Of a stretch of DNA of 64,000 bases, positions 1 to 8,622 are shown piece after piece (within the stretch, counting starts at the first letter, position 1; each line of letters starts with the position of its first letter). The stretch is from Octadecabacter sp. B2R22 (GTDB lineage: Bacteria > Pseudomonadota > Alphaproteobacteria > Rhodobacterales > Rhodobacteraceae): NCBI RefSeq assembly GCF_018861045.1, contig NZ_JAHKQJ010000007.1:62001-126000 (forward strand). The letters are read 5' to 3'. A program made the translations under genes and the position numbers. The notes under the pieces are model-generated. The model searched no databases. It worked only from the letters and a program-made list of their open reading frames with translations, and was not told where the DNA came from.

Positions 1-1104
1 GAGGTTCGCACCGAAGACTTCGACGCTTTCTTTGATGCTCCGTTCAATGCTTACGGAGCAGATAGCCCCTATGTTTCGCCCCTAAAGGGGGATTTGAAAC
101 GGTTCTTATCACAAGCAAACCCGTTGGTGAGCGGCGCTGGTGAAGGCGCGTTAACCTATTTTACGGCCCATCGCGGAGGCCGCGCAGTTGGTCGGATTAC
201 GGCGCATGTTCATGGCGCTTCGAACCGCATCCATGGTGTTGAACGGGGCTACTTTGGATACTTCGACTGTGCAGATGATGCCGAAGCCGCCAACGCGCTG
301 CTAGGGGCCGCTGAAAACTGGTGCCGTGCGCGGGGTCTGACCGAGATTGCGGGAAATTTCAATCTCACGGCGATGCAGCAAATTGGTGTTGTCACAGAGG
401 GGTTTGAACATGCTCCTTACTTGGATCAAACATGGTCACCGCCCCATATCGCCCGCCTATTGAGCGAGAACGGCTATGACGCGACGTTTCCGATGGCCAC
501 GATGGAAACCAAAGACCTGCAATCCGCTTCCGAAATGGCCCTTGGTCCGAAACATCAGGCGATCCTTGATGATCCAGACTTTGTTTTTGCACCTATCACG
601 CAGGGCACGATTGGCCAACGACTTGAAGAGGCGCGTTTGATCCTGAACGCGTCCTTCGCCGAGAACCCGATGTTCGTTCCCGTCAGTGCACAAGAGTTTC
701 ATTTTCAGGCAAAGGATATGAAGTGGGTGATGGATAGACGCATCTCTGCGGTGCTTCATTACAAAGGTGAACCCGCGGGTTGCGTGATCTGTGTGCCGGA
801 CATGAACCCGTTCTTGCGTCGTATTCGGTCGCGGATCGGGATCACGACACCTTGGCACTTTATCCGCCAAAGGATGGCAAATAAACGTGCTGTTTTGATA
901 TTTGCGGGGATCATGCCGCATCTGCAAGGGCGGGGCGTGAACCCTGTGATCCTACATCATGTCCTAAAGAACGCGCGTGACGCGGGCTATATGTCTATCG
1001 GTAACACGTGGATTGCTGACGTGAACCCTATGTCGCTTGCTCAGGCGGAAAAGGCGGGCAGCAGCCGAATGCACCGCCTGCATTTGTTTGGCAAAGCGCT
1101 TTAG
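1..1104 (+). CDS. GNAT-like acetyltransferase family protein (5' end missing)
   Basis: The reading frame is open from base 1, so the start lies upstream of the window; 367 residues are visible. The first visible residues (about 18-32, including YGADSPYVSPLKGD) continue smoothly into the rest, so the TTG/ATG codons further in are not the true start. The protein looks like the large YghO-type GNAT-related proteins: an N-terminal segment rich in YxSPYV-like sequence, a middle GNAT-like part, and a C-terminal stretch with QGRGVNP and IGNTWIADVNP. Such proteins are usually annotated as N-acetyltransferases without a known substrate. It ends 9 bases before the convergent dtd gene. Family assignment is fair; the substrate is unknown. 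Confidence 0.7.
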   Translation, partial: EVRTEDFDAFFDAPFNAYGADSPYVSPLKGDLKRFLSQANPLVSGAGEGALTYFTAHRGGRAVGRITAHVHGASNRIHGVERGYFGYFDCADDAEAANALLGAAENWCRARGLTEIAGNFNLTAMQQIGVVTEGFEHAPYLDQTWSPPHIARLLSENGYDATFPMATMETKDLQSASEMALGPKHQAILDDPDFVFAPITQGTIGQRLEEARLILNASFAENPMFVPVSAQEFHFQAKDMKWVMDRRISAVLHYKGEPAGCVICVPDMNPFLRRIRSRIGITTPWHFIRQRMANKRAVLIFAGIMPHLQGRGVNPVILHHVLKNARDAGYMSIGNTWIADVNPMSLAQAEKAGSSRMHRLHLFGKAL

Positions 1105-1113
1105 CCTGATGGT

Positions 1114-1554
1114 TCAGGCGTCGGTGTCCATCCAGATCGTGACAGGCCCATCATTGACCAAGGACACCGCCATATCCGCGCCAAACTGGCCGGTTTGCGT
1201 TGGAACCAAAGCGCCCATTTCAGCTGCAAAGGCTTCATAAAGCCGATTGCCGTCTTCAGGCGATGCCGCGGCAGAAAACCCCGGTCGATTGCCGCGTGAG
1301 GTGTCCGCCGCCAATGTGAACTGGCTGACAACCAAGGCTTGCCCGCCAATATCGGCAAGGGATCGGTTCATGCGCCCGTCGTCATCCTTAAATATGCGCA
1401 GTTTGGAAATCTTTGCCGCTAGTTTGGCCGGCAGATCATCAGTGTCGCCTTGCATGGCGCAGACCAACACCAAAACACCTGCCGCACATTCGCCAATCAA
1501 CGCGTCATCTACATGCACTTGTGCTGATTTTACGCGTTGAACTAGGGCCCGCAT
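1114..1554 (-). CDS. dtd: D-aminoacyl-tRNA deacylase
   Basis: This 146-residue protein has the usual length of the DTD family, which hydrolyses D-amino acids (and glycine) from mischarged tRNA in the cytoplasm. Family landmarks are the N-terminal MRALVQRV, the SQFTL motif at residues 77-81, and the C-terminal NDGPVT loop that forms the cross-subunit Gly-cisPro-type active-site region. Its ATG follows the TAA stop of the upstream fructokinase gene with no base between them, so the two are almost certainly co-transcribed and translationally coupled. The function is unrelated to the sugar kinase; the pairing looks like simple operon packing. Identification is firm. Confidence 0.95.
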   Translation of the reverse strand: MRALVQRVKSAQVHVDDALIGECAAGVLVLVCAMQGDTDDLPAKLAAKISKLRIFKDDDGRMNRSLADIGGQALVVSQFTLAADTSRGNRPGFSAAASPEDGNRLYEAFAAEMGALVPTQTGQFGADMAVSLVNDGPVTIWMDTDA

Positions 1555-2469
1555 TTAGAGACCGAGTTCCGCTGCCGTTGGCGGGTTCGCACCAGCACGG
1601 GACACAGTGACTGCCGCAGCGCGAACACCCAGATGCAGGGCTTCTTGGATTTCCTCTTTGGTGAGATGGGCAATCCGTTCTTTCGTCAGGCAACCAAGGC
1701 GGTCCAAGCCAGCCAAAGTACCTGCGTTGAATGTGTCGCCAGCGCCAACGGTGTCGACTACGACAGAGCGCTCTGATGGCACGTAGACTTCGTGCTCAGC
1801 AGTGTAACCGGTCACGCCATTTGCACCTTCGGTGATGCATACGAATTTGGCACCCTTGGTGATCAGACCGCGTGCAAGTTCCGCCAAATCACCTTCGCCT
1901 TCGAGCCAATGTAGGTCTTCGTCGCTGAGTTTGATCACGTCGGCCGTTGCCATCATGCGGTCGATCCGAGCGCGATAGGCGACCACATCCTTAATGAAGG
2001 ACGGGCGGATGTTAGGGTCGATCATGGTAACGCGGCGCGGTGCTTCGCGCAGCATCATCGCTTCATAAACTTCTCCGCAACCGTTGCCCACGAGTGAGAT
2101 GCCGCCAAAAAGCAGGGCGTTTGCCTCGATCTCGGGGGCCGCAGTGAGGGTGCGCATGGCAGAGTTTTCATCATAGAACGCGTATGTTGCCTGACCGTCG
2201 ACCAGTTTAACAAAGGCAACCGTGCAAGGCGCGACCATGCGAGGGCTTGGCGTGTGATCAACACCGCTCGCGTCCAAGGCGTTGCGTAAGATATCGCCGA
2301 GGAAGTCGGACGACATTCCACAGAAAAACTGCACATCAACGCCCAGCCGCCCTAGGCCAATGGCCGTGTTGAACCCGGCACCACCGGGATAGGGGGTGAA
2401 ACAATCTTCCCCTTCGGTGCTTTTACGCGGCAACATATCAATGAGTGCTTCACCACATGTCAGAATCAT
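1555..2469 (-). CDS. PfkB-family carbohydrate kinase, probable fructokinase
   Basis: The 304-residue product belongs to the ribokinase/PfkB fold. The N-terminal GEALIDMLP and GGAGFNTAIGLGRLG match the first PfkB signature, and DTVGAGDTFNAG near residues 239-250 is the second, with the catalytic Asp at about 245. Best guess is ATP-dependent phosphorylation of fructose to fructose 6-phosphate; other sugars cannot be excluded. The ATG at 2469 is preceded by a GGGGAG ribosome site. It lies 31 bases downstream of the zinc-ribbon gene and directly abuts dtd. No sugar transporter or regulator is next to it, so the substrate is not fixed by context. Confidence 0.88.
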   Translation of the reverse strand: MILTCGEALIDMLPRKSTEGEDCFTPYPGGAGFNTAIGLGRLGVDVQFFCGMSSDFLGDILRNALDASGVDHTPSPRMVAPCTVAFVKLVDGQATYAFYDENSAMRTLTAAPEIEANALLFGGISLVGNGCGEVYEAMMLREAPRRVTMIDPNIRPSFIKDVVAYRARIDRMMATADVIKLSDEDLHWLEGEGDLAELARGLITKGAKFVCITEGANGVTGYTAEHEVYVPSERSVVVDTVGAGDTFNAGTLAGLDRLGCLTKERIAHLTKEEIQEALHLGVRAAAVTVSRAGANPPTAAELGL

Positions 2470-2500
2470 TTCTTATCTCCCCGAAGTTTGCGACGTATTA

Positions 2501-3619
2501 TCACTGACTGTTAGCGATAACAAATCCGACGCAACCCGCAAGGATCAATCCCAAGACCACCGCGATTGCGATCTTGATTGCAGAATAGGGGCGTTCGCCC
2601 TGAACGCGGCCAGTCCGCCCGTTCACGACAAAGCGGTAGGTTTTGCCGCGATACTTATAGGCGGCCATCCAGACGGGCAGCAGAACGTGTTTGAACGTCA
2701 GCGTCCCGATCTTTGTGTCCACGGTTCCGACCCGTTGGGCGTCCCCCCCAATGTCGAATTTCACATCACGGTGGATCACGCGATCCATGACGTCGCGTGC
2801 TTCTTTAAAAGCATCCTCAAGTTCCACTTGATACCCTTCGGCGCGAAACCCAGCGAGGTATTCCGGCTGGTAAGGTTCCATCGCTGACAGGTCCCAAGGC
2901 TCCAACGCGTCGGTGTAACGTTTCGGAAGACTGCGTGACCCCAGCACCAAAACATCATCAAAGAACCGCGCCACACGGCCAGAAACGCCGCGCCATTTGG
3001 TTTTGCGGACGCGTACTTGTTGGCGTTTGCCATCGCGGGTGACGGTTTTGGTTTCGTAGTAATGGGTCCCGCGCTGTCCGGTATATGCGCTTTTGGTGTC
3101 GGCATCGAAGGTCCAGTAAGGCACGTAAATACCAGACAAAGACCGCCCTTTTCGTGCGTAGTCTTTCAACCCGTTTGGCGCGAACCAAAGCGAGCCGAGC
3201 CAGTCAGACATTGTGCCACGCGCCGCCCGTTCATCCAACGCAAACGGCAAAAGCCCCTTTGGTTTGATGTGACGATGCAGGCCGGTATCTGTGACGACAG
3301 GGGTTGCGCAAAACGGGCATTCGGCGCTGTGAACCGTTTCGTCGTATTCAGTTTGCGCCCCGCAATTGGGGCAGGAAACAACGCGGGTTTCCTCGATCTC
3401 GGCTTCCGGCATATCGCCAGAAACGGCCGCGCGGAAATCCAGCTCGGCCAAAGACCCGCCACGCCAAGGGCCCTGCGAAATCGGATGCGTATTTCCGCAG
3501 TGGTCGCAGATCAGCTGATCTTGACCGGGGTCAAAACGCAAATCAGCCCCACACTGATCACAAGGGAAACGGTGCTCATCGGCCGGTGTCGGTTTGTCTT
3601 CTAGGTATGTCTCAGACAT
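2501..3619 (-). CDS. Double zinc-ribbon membrane protein (often misnamed PriA/primosomal N')
   Basis: 372 residues. The N terminus holds two CxxC...CxxC zinc ribbons (CDQCG/CDHCG and CPNCG/CPFCA, roughly residues 20-110). The middle is a soluble domain with YVPYWTFDA and many aromatic residues. The C terminus is one hydrophobic segment (about 345-367), so the protein is probably a tail-anchored membrane protein with its bulk in the cytoplasm. Databases often call such proteins primosomal protein N' or helicase, but no helicase motif is visible. ATG at 3619 is chosen over the TTG one codon upstream. It is downstream of the SPFH gene; the same pairing of zinc-ribbon and SPFH proteins occurs in the Bacillus YdjG/YdjI membrane-stress module. 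Function unproven. Confidence 0.75.
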   Translation of the reverse strand: MSETYLEDKPTPADEHRFPCDQCGADLRFDPGQDQLICDHCGNTHPISQGPWRGGSLAELDFRAAVSGDMPEAEIEETRVVSCPNCGAQTEYDETVHSAECPFCATPVVTDTGLHRHIKPKGLLPFALDERAARGTMSDWLGSLWFAPNGLKDYARKGRSLSGIYVPYWTFDADTKSAYTGQRGTHYYETKTVTRDGKRQQVRVRKTKWRGVSGRVARFFDDVLVLGSRSLPKRYTDALEPWDLSAMEPYQPEYLAGFRAEGYQVELEDAFKEARDVMDRVIHRDVKFDIGGDAQRVGTVDTKIGTLTFKHVLLPVWMAAYKYRGKTYRFVVNGRTGRVQGERPYSAIKIAIAVVLGLILAGCVGFVIANSQ

Positions 3620-3687
3620 CAAAACGTTTCATAGCTGAATGTGATGGTCGGCATGTGCCGCAAAACCCGAAGCTGTTCGGGCGATTG

Positions 3688-3717
3688 AAGGCGGCAATAA
3701 ACTTGAATTGCCGCCTT
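3688..3717 (-). terminator. Hairpin behind the SPFH gene
   Basis: Perfect 10-bp inverted repeat, arms 3688-3697 (AAGGCGGCAA) and 3708-3717, six bases behind the SPFH stop codon and about 70 bases before the zinc-ribbon gene. On the minus strand there is no clear T run after it, so it may attenuate or process the message rather than end it. Confidence 0.5.
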
Positions 3718-3723
3718 TCGAAT

Positions 3724-4833
3724 TTAAGCGCCCGGTGCCGGAGGTGGCATTACCGTGAACAGTTGCGCAAGTTCCGCGACCTCATCGGCGGTTTTCCAAC
3801 CGTCTTGCCCAGCAGTCCAGACGTGCGTTTCACGGGTGAGGGACCCATCGGCGGCCATCTTTCCAAGGTCAGCCTTGGAGAACGGACCCGTTGTCTTGCC
3901 TGCGTTGGCAATGTGCCAAATGTGTTCAACAGGCGGTGGGGGCGGTGCAACAGCAGCAGGGACCGCCTGCGGTGCCGCAGCATTCGCCCACGGGTTCGCC
4001 ATCTGTTGTGCCATTGCCATGCCCATGCCAGCGCCCATACCGGCCCCCATCGCACCTGAAGCCTCGCCGCCAGCGCGCAGCGCTTCGGCGGCAGCGTATT
4101 TCATGTGTGCGTCCAGATCGCCCGTCAAACCACGGGACGTGCGTGTGTCCAGCGCCTTTTCCACGGCAGGCGGGAGGCTGATGTTTTCGATGTAAAGTTC
4201 AGGGATCGAGATACCGTATTGCGCAATCGTGTCGGCAATCGCACCCGCGATCAGCTTACCCAGATCGGCGGTGTTCGCGGCCATATCCAGAACAGGGATC
4301 CCGGATGCCGCGATCGTGCGGGTAAAGGCCTGCACGATGATATTGCGCACCTGATAGCTGATCTCATCCATTGTGAATTCGCCGTCTGTGCCGACGATCT
4401 CGGTCAGGAATTTGGCAGGGTCCGTCACTTTGACGGAATAGGTCCCAAAGGCGCGAATACGGGTTGGACCGAATTCAGGATCGCGCAGCATGATCGGGTT
4501 TTTAGTGCCCCATTTCAGATCGTTAAACCGCGTCGTGTTGACGTAGTAAATCTCGGATTTGAACGGAGATTTGAAACCGTGATCCCAGTGGTTCAGGGTC
4601 GTCATGATCGGCATGTTGTTGGTTTCAAGCATGTACAGCCCAGGCGTAAACACATCCGCCAATTGGCCCTCATGGACGAACACAGCGGCCTGACCTTCGC
4701 GGACGGTCAGCTTGGCGCCATATTTGATCTCATGGTCTTCGCGTTCAAAACGCCAAACCATGGTGTCGCGCGTGTCGTCTGTCCAATGAATGACGTCAAT
4801 AAATTCGCCAGTGAGAAAATCGAGAATGCCCAT
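3724..4833 (-). CDS. SPFH/virion-core-like protein with C-terminal GYF_2 domain
   Basis: 369 residues. The N-terminal two thirds (about 1-230) is an SPFH domain of the YdjI/virion core protein type, with VREGQAAVFVHEG near residue 43 typical of the group. A Gly/Ala/Met-rich low-complexity linker (about 250-300, ending in a PPPPP run) joins it to a C-terminal GYF_2 domain (about 303-360; WHIANAGKTTGPFS). SPFH proteins scaffold membrane microdomains; GYF-type domains bind proline-rich peptides. It sits between the LprI-like gene (21 bases upstream) and the zinc-ribbon membrane protein. A role as membrane-associated scaffold of this string is inferred from family knowledge, not shown. Confidence 0.85.
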   Translation of the reverse strand: MGILDFLTGEFIDVIHWTDDTRDTMVWRFEREDHEIKYGAKLTVREGQAAVFVHEGQLADVFTPGLYMLETNNMPIMTTLNHWDHGFKSPFKSEIYYVNTTRFNDLKWGTKNPIMLRDPEFGPTRIRAFGTYSVKVTDPAKFLTEIVGTDGEFTMDEISYQVRNIIVQAFTRTIAASGIPVLDMAANTADLGKLIAGAIADTIAQYGISIPELYIENISLPPAVEKALDTRTSRGLTGDLDAHMKYAAAEALRAGGEASGAMGAGMGAGMGMAMAQQMANPWANAAAPQAVPAAVAPPPPPVEHIWHIANAGKTTGPFSKADLGKMAADGSLTRETHVWTAGQDGWKTADEVAELAQLFTVMPPPAPGA

Positions 4834-4854
4834 GTGAGGACTCCTTATGTTAGA

Positions 4855-5238
4855 TCAGTATTCGCTTAGGCGGCTGGTTGCACAGCCCACCGAGCGGCAT
4901 TCAGTAATCCGCGCCTGTAGAAAATCGGCGCGCGCACGGGTGACGTTCAAGGCGCAATCTACGTTCACAGTTGTTGGGCCAACCATGCAGGTCCGGTCGC
5001 GGTAGTCCAACCAGTTGCGTTGTGCTTGTCGCAACGTTCCGAATTCACCGCTGCTCAGCAGGCTGCGCATGGTGCGGTAGTTGTCGCCCATACGGGTGTC
5101 TTCGCCAATGTAGATCTTTGAGAAGCAGTAAACGCTGTCAAAACCGGTTAGGTTCGGCTGGTCGCAATTGTCCGCATGCGCTGCCATTGGGACAGCAAAG
5201 GCAACTGCCACAGCGAGGGTTTTCCACTTATTCAACAT
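4855..5238 (-). CDS. Periplasmic LprI-like (DUF1311) protein
   Basis: 127 residues beginning with a clear Sec signal peptide (residues 1-22, cleavage after AHA). The mature part has the LprI/DUF1311 pattern: an early Cys, a QAQRNWLDYRDRTC core around residues 80-95 and a final Cys pair region near CRSVGC. Members with proven activity inhibit host lysozymes in the periplasm; many others are uncharacterised. It sits 16 bases behind the DUF2927 lipoprotein gene and 21 bases before the SPFH gene, so it is part of the same transcription unit. Whether it inhibits lysozyme here is not testable from sequence. Confidence 0.75.
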   Translation of the reverse strand: MLNKWKTLAVAVAFAVPMAAHADNCDQPNLTGFDSVYCFSKIYIGEDTRMGDNYRTMRSLLSSGEFGTLRQAQRNWLDYRDRTCMVGPTTVNVDCALNVTRARADFLQARITECRSVGCATSRLSEY

Positions 5239-5254
5239 ATCTATATCCTTTCGA

Positions 5255-6238
5255 TCAACTTGGACCAGTATCCATCAACTCACGCGCAATAACCCGTGCG
5301 ATTGGGGCTGCTTCCGCGGCGGCCATTCCTGTCTCGAAACGGTCATCATATAGCATCTTCAGAAGGAGTTCATCGTGGGTTGTCAGCAACCCGAATTCTT
5401 CGTCGTCGTTAAAGATACTGGGGCGCGCACGCGGGCTGTCGTTGGCCAGTCCAAGACCCTGCGCCAGTTCTTCGTGGATACAGGCAAGGCGCATCAAATC
5501 AGGGTGCTCTCCGCGGACCATTGCGACGGCTTGCGAATATTCGGGACTGTCATTCACGCTGAATGCCAAAACCAGACAAAGCGTATCGCGAGGCACGTCC
5601 AAAAAGGCCCGCACACTGGTTTCGTTGATGCCTGGCACGAGGGCCCGCAACTGGTCTTCAAATCCAAGTCGATCATCTTCGTTCAAGACCAGAACATGGA
5701 AATTGGGGTCCGTGTCGTCCATGCTCATGGAGTGGCCAGAAACACGTTCCAGGCGGGACACATAGTTGCGAATGTTTTGGCTGTCTTCGATCCGCTGGTC
5801 GTCCGGCACTGTGGGGCCGTATTGCACCGTAAAGCGGACCGGTTGTTCCCAGCGACGCAGCCGGCTGATGGTAGGTTGCGCACGTAGGCCAGTAGGCGTT
5901 GTTGCATATTCATCAAACAGCGCAATGCGAACGAAGTTTCGTGCCAGAACCGTGTCGGTGAACATCGTGTCGGGCCCACCGCCATCCGTGCGCAGCAGCC
6001 CACGCGCAATAAGGTCATTCTGAACACGTTGGTAATGGACGGAAAGGGCGTGGCTGGCATCCGATGGCTGCGGCCTGATCACAGGGGCAGGCGGCTCGAC
6101 CGGCGGCACCAGCGCGCTGGGCCGTTCAGGCGGCACAACGGGTGGGGGAAGTGGATCGGTAAGTTCGCAAGCGGCAAGCGTGAGCAGGGCCGTCAAACCC
6201 ATGCTGATCGCTTTGATGCCGCTTGCCATTGTCGTCAA
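5255..6238 (-). CDS. DUF2927 lipoprotein
   Basis: 327 residues. The N terminus (residues 1-24) is a lipoprotein signal with lipobox LAAC, followed by a Pro-rich stretch (PLPPPVVPPERP, then PPVEPPAPV) that could span the periplasm or bind peptidoglycan. The rest is a DUF2927 domain, a family with metallopeptidase-like features; IHEELAQGLGLANDSPRARPS (about residues 250-270, written in part) contains an H-E-x-x-Q-G-x-G-L-x-N-D pattern resembling a zinc site. It starts 3 bases after the TelA stop, strong evidence for co-translation with telA. Activity and substrate are unknown. Confidence 0.8.
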   Translation of the reverse strand: MTTMASGIKAISMGLTALLTLAACELTDPLPPPVVPPERPSALVPPVEPPAPVIRPQPSDASHALSVHYQRVQNDLIARGLLRTDGGGPDTMFTDTVLARNFVRIALFDEYATTPTGLRAQPTISRLRRWEQPVRFTVQYGPTVPDDQRIEDSQNIRNYVSRLERVSGHSMSMDDTDPNFHVLVLNEDDRLGFEDQLRALVPGINETSVRAFLDVPRDTLCLVLAFSVNDSPEYSQAVAMVRGEHPDLMRLACIHEELAQGLGLANDSPRARPSIFNDDEEFGLLTTHDELLLKMLYDDRFETGMAAAEAAPIARVIARELMDTGPS

Positions 6239-6241
6239 GGA

Positions 6242-7444
6242 TTAGGCCTCGCCAGCGGCGGAACCGATGTTGTGGCCGGATGCCGTGCCACGGGCCTTTG
6301 CTGCGGAAAGGGTCTCTTTCAATTCCGCTTCCATGTTTTGCAGCTCGGCTTCGGCTTCGGCACGCTTGCGCTTTCCCTCGTCGGCGATCTGCAAAGACTC
6401 TTCGATGGTGCCGATCAGGTCCGCATTGGCCTGTTTGATCGCTTCGATATCAAAGACGCCACGCTCCATCTCTGTGCGGATCATCTTATTGGCTGAGCGC
6501 AGGTTTTCAGCGTTTGCAGTCAACAGCTCATTGGTGAGGTCGTTGGCTTCACGGACCGCAACAGCGGCTTCTGCAGAACGCTGGATCGTAACGGCCTGTG
6601 CCAGTTGGGTTTCCCACAGTGGCACGGTGTTGATCAGCGTAGAGTTGATCTTTGTCACCAAGGACTTGTCGTTTTCCTGAACCAAACGGATGGACGGCAA
6701 GGACTGCATTGTCACCTGACGGGTCAGTTTCAGATCGTGAACGCGGCGTTCCAGATCGTCACGTGCGGCACGCAGATCGCGGAGTTCCTGCGCTTTCATC
6801 ACGCCTTGATCTTCTGGCGCGGCGGCGACTTCGGCTTCTTTTGCTGGGATGACAGTTTCATCCATTTCAGCAAGCTTGGCTTCACCAGCGGTGATATAAA
6901 GACCCAGCTCGTCGTAGAAGTTCAGTGTTTTGTCATAAAGAACGTCGAGGCTTTCGATGTCTTTCAAAAGAACGTGTTCATGCTTGAGAAGATCATCCGT
7001 GACCTTGTCGATCTGGCCTTGAACGGTCTCAAACTTCGCCGCAAATTTCGCAGCAGGGGCCATACGACCCAAAAGCTTTTCCCACCAGCTGCGTTTACGG
7101 CGCACGTCCAGTTCGGAAACGTTAAAGCCACGGATCGTTGTGACGATCTCGCGCAGGGAATCGCCAGCAGGGCCAACGTCCTTGTTGCGCACGCCTTGCA
7201 GCATGGACTGTGAAATCGTCTGCAGTTCGGCTTGGGCCGATGAACCGAAGGAAATGATGGAATTGGTGTCTTCCATGTCCAGCTCGGCCATGCGTTTGGT
7301 GATTTCGGCGCTTGTCGGTTTATCCGCAGCTGCCAGTGGCACCAGTTCGTTTTTTGGTTCAGCCAAGATCACGGCAGTGACTTTTTCCAATTGCCCAAGG
7401 CTCGCTTGTGCGGCCTCCATGTTTTTTGCGACTGTGTCAGACAT
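6242..7444 (-). CDS. telA: TelA/YaaN-family toxic-anion-resistance protein
   Basis: 400 residues, the usual length of the TelA family. The sequence is largely alpha helical with long heptad-like stretches (for example residues 150-240 and 330-390) and no membrane segment or signal, so it should be a cytosolic coiled-coil protein that may attach to the membrane through partners. The family is named for tellurite resistance on plasmids, but chromosomal copies next to XpaC are common (as in Bacillus yaaN-xpaC) and the biochemical role is not known. It is 25 bases behind XpaC and 3 bases before the DUF2927 lipoprotein gene. Family assignment is firm, the resistance phenotype is not. Confidence 0.9.
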   Translation of the reverse strand: MSDTVAKNMEAAQASLGQLEKVTAVILAEPKNELVPLAAADKPTSAEITKRMAELDMEDTNSIISFGSSAQAELQTISQSMLQGVRNKDVGPAGDSLREIVTTIRGFNVSELDVRRKRSWWEKLLGRMAPAAKFAAKFETVQGQIDKVTDDLLKHEHVLLKDIESLDVLYDKTLNFYDELGLYITAGEAKLAEMDETVIPAKEAEVAAAPEDQGVMKAQELRDLRAARDDLERRVHDLKLTRQVTMQSLPSIRLVQENDKSLVTKINSTLINTVPLWETQLAQAVTIQRSAEAAVAVREANDLTNELLTANAENLRSANKMIRTEMERGVFDIEAIKQANADLIGTIEESLQIADEGKRKRAEAEAELQNMEAELKETLSAAKARGTASGHNIGSAAGEA

Positions 7445-7469
7445 AATGTCCCCCTATAATACGGCCCGT

Positions 7470-8342
7470 TTACAGGCCTTCTCGCTGCAGTCGATCGCGC
7501 AGCACTTTGATTTCAATATCCATGTCGCTTCGGTCATCGAGCAACAGCTTTTCGGTCCGTGCGGCGAAGTTTTGCTCAAGATCGCTGAGCAAGCTTTCAA
7601 AATCCGCGCGTGCAGTTTCATCGCGTTGGCGTTTGTAGAGGTCGGCGAACTTTGCCGCCGCATCCCGCGCACCCATCAAGTACACGCCAAGAAATTTGCG
7701 TGCGCCGGTCAGATCACGCGGATCTTCTTCGACGGTGCGGATCATTTTGCGGGCCGTCGCTTGAAACTGCGCTGTGCGGGCTTCGAGGTGGCGGTCGCCA
7801 ATGCTGCCGATGTGGTCTGTCATCGACGCTAGGTTTGCCTCGGCTTCGTCTACGACCTTTGCCACGCGATCCTGTTGGAAGGTGTCGATCCCTTCCATAC
7901 GTTTGTCGCGCAGAGGGTCGATGCCAAAGGCCATTGTGTGAAGGCCGCCAGCCGCGACCCCATAAAGAATTGCCGCTAACATGCTGGGATCATTCATTAA
8001 CGAAGCAAGGGCAACGCCAAGGCCCGTCAGCACGGACCCGATGATTTTGCGCGGAATGGCGGGTTTACGTGCCACTTTGCGTAGGTCATAAGCCGCCGCC
8101 GCGCGCATACCATCCCGCGTGAGCCAAGCCGCAAGCGACATCAACGCCGCGCCACCAAGCCCCATAAGAAGCCCTGTCGCGCCTTCGTTCAATGATAAGA
8201 ACGCCAGCAAAACGCCTGGAACAAATAGCAAATTCGCCTTGGCGCCAGCCGCATTAACCTTGCGCTGATCAACGACCGCCTCGCGGATGCCGTCTTGCGT
8301 TGTTCCGTCAGGGCTAAATTTTCCACCAAACTTCTTGGCCAT
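7470..8342 (-). CDS. XpaC-family membrane protein
   Basis: 290 residues from the ATG at 8342; a TTG two codons upstream is less likely because GGAGG lies about 10 bases before the ATG. Three to four hydrophobic segments occupy residues about 30-120 (for example LLFVPGVLLAFLSL, GLLMGLGGAALMSLAAWL, IIGSVLTGLGVALASL), followed by a long helical cytoplasmic part. The name (5-bromo-4-chloroindolyl phosphate hydrolysis) comes from a Bacillus phenotype and is not a proven activity; no phosphatase motif is seen. XpaC and TelA are frequent neighbours, suggesting one complex. A 28-codon gene ends two bases before this ATG. Confidence 0.85.
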   Translation of the reverse strand: MAKKFGGKFSPDGTTQDGIREAVVDQRKVNAAGAKANLLFVPGVLLAFLSLNEGATGLLMGLGGAALMSLAAWLTRDGMRAAAAYDLRKVARKPAIPRKIIGSVLTGLGVALASLMNDPSMLAAILYGVAAGGLHTMAFGIDPLRDKRMEGIDTFQQDRVAKVVDEAEANLASMTDHIGSIGDRHLEARTAQFQATARKMIRTVEEDPRDLTGARKFLGVYLMGARDAAAKFADLYKRQRDETARADFESLLSDLEQNFAARTEKLLLDDRSDMDIEIKVLRDRLQREGL

Positions 8343-8344
8343 GC

Positions 8345-8431
8345 TCAAAGCCCTCCAAGCCAGCCCGTGACCACGCCAAGCATGAGCACAATGAGCAATG
8401 CGAAAGATATTGTCTTGGTTGTCTTAGGCAC
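8345..8431 (-). CDS. 28-residue single-pass membrane micro-protein
   Basis: An ORF with GTG start at 8431 and TGA at 8347-8345 encodes 28 residues: a short basic N terminus (MPKTTKT) followed by one hydrophobic segment (ISFALLIVLMLGVVTGWLGG). A TGGAGG ribosome site is placed six bases before the GTG. The stop is two bases from the ATG of XpaC, and the GGAGG that serves XpaC lies inside its last codons, so the two genes look translationally coupled. Size, composition and site spacing support a real small membrane protein heading the XpaC-TelA string. I do not recognise a family. Confidence 0.6.
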   Translation of the reverse strand: MPKTTKTISFALLIVLMLGVVTGWLGGL

Positions 8432-8622
8432 AAAAGCCTCCAGTATTCGCGATCTTTAACAAGGATAGGGGCATTACGTCCGTCTTACGAGTCCACGACA
8501 TTGTTACGCACGGCGCATAGTGCGCGGAATAGTCCTGAAACTCTGGCAAAAAACGTGCCCCCAAACTTTGCTGCGTTCATCAGCACGCCTATCCATGCAC
8601 AGCCACAAAATCTGGGCAAGGG

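Noticed and set aside
2501-3619. PriA/primosomal protein N' name for the zinc-ribbon protein
   Set aside because: No helicase motifs and a C-terminal membrane segment; only the zinc ribbons resemble.
6242-7444. Tellurite-resistance island
   Set aside because: TelA is present, but no TerC/TerD/TerB or TehAB gene lies nearby, so an anion-resistance function is not supported.
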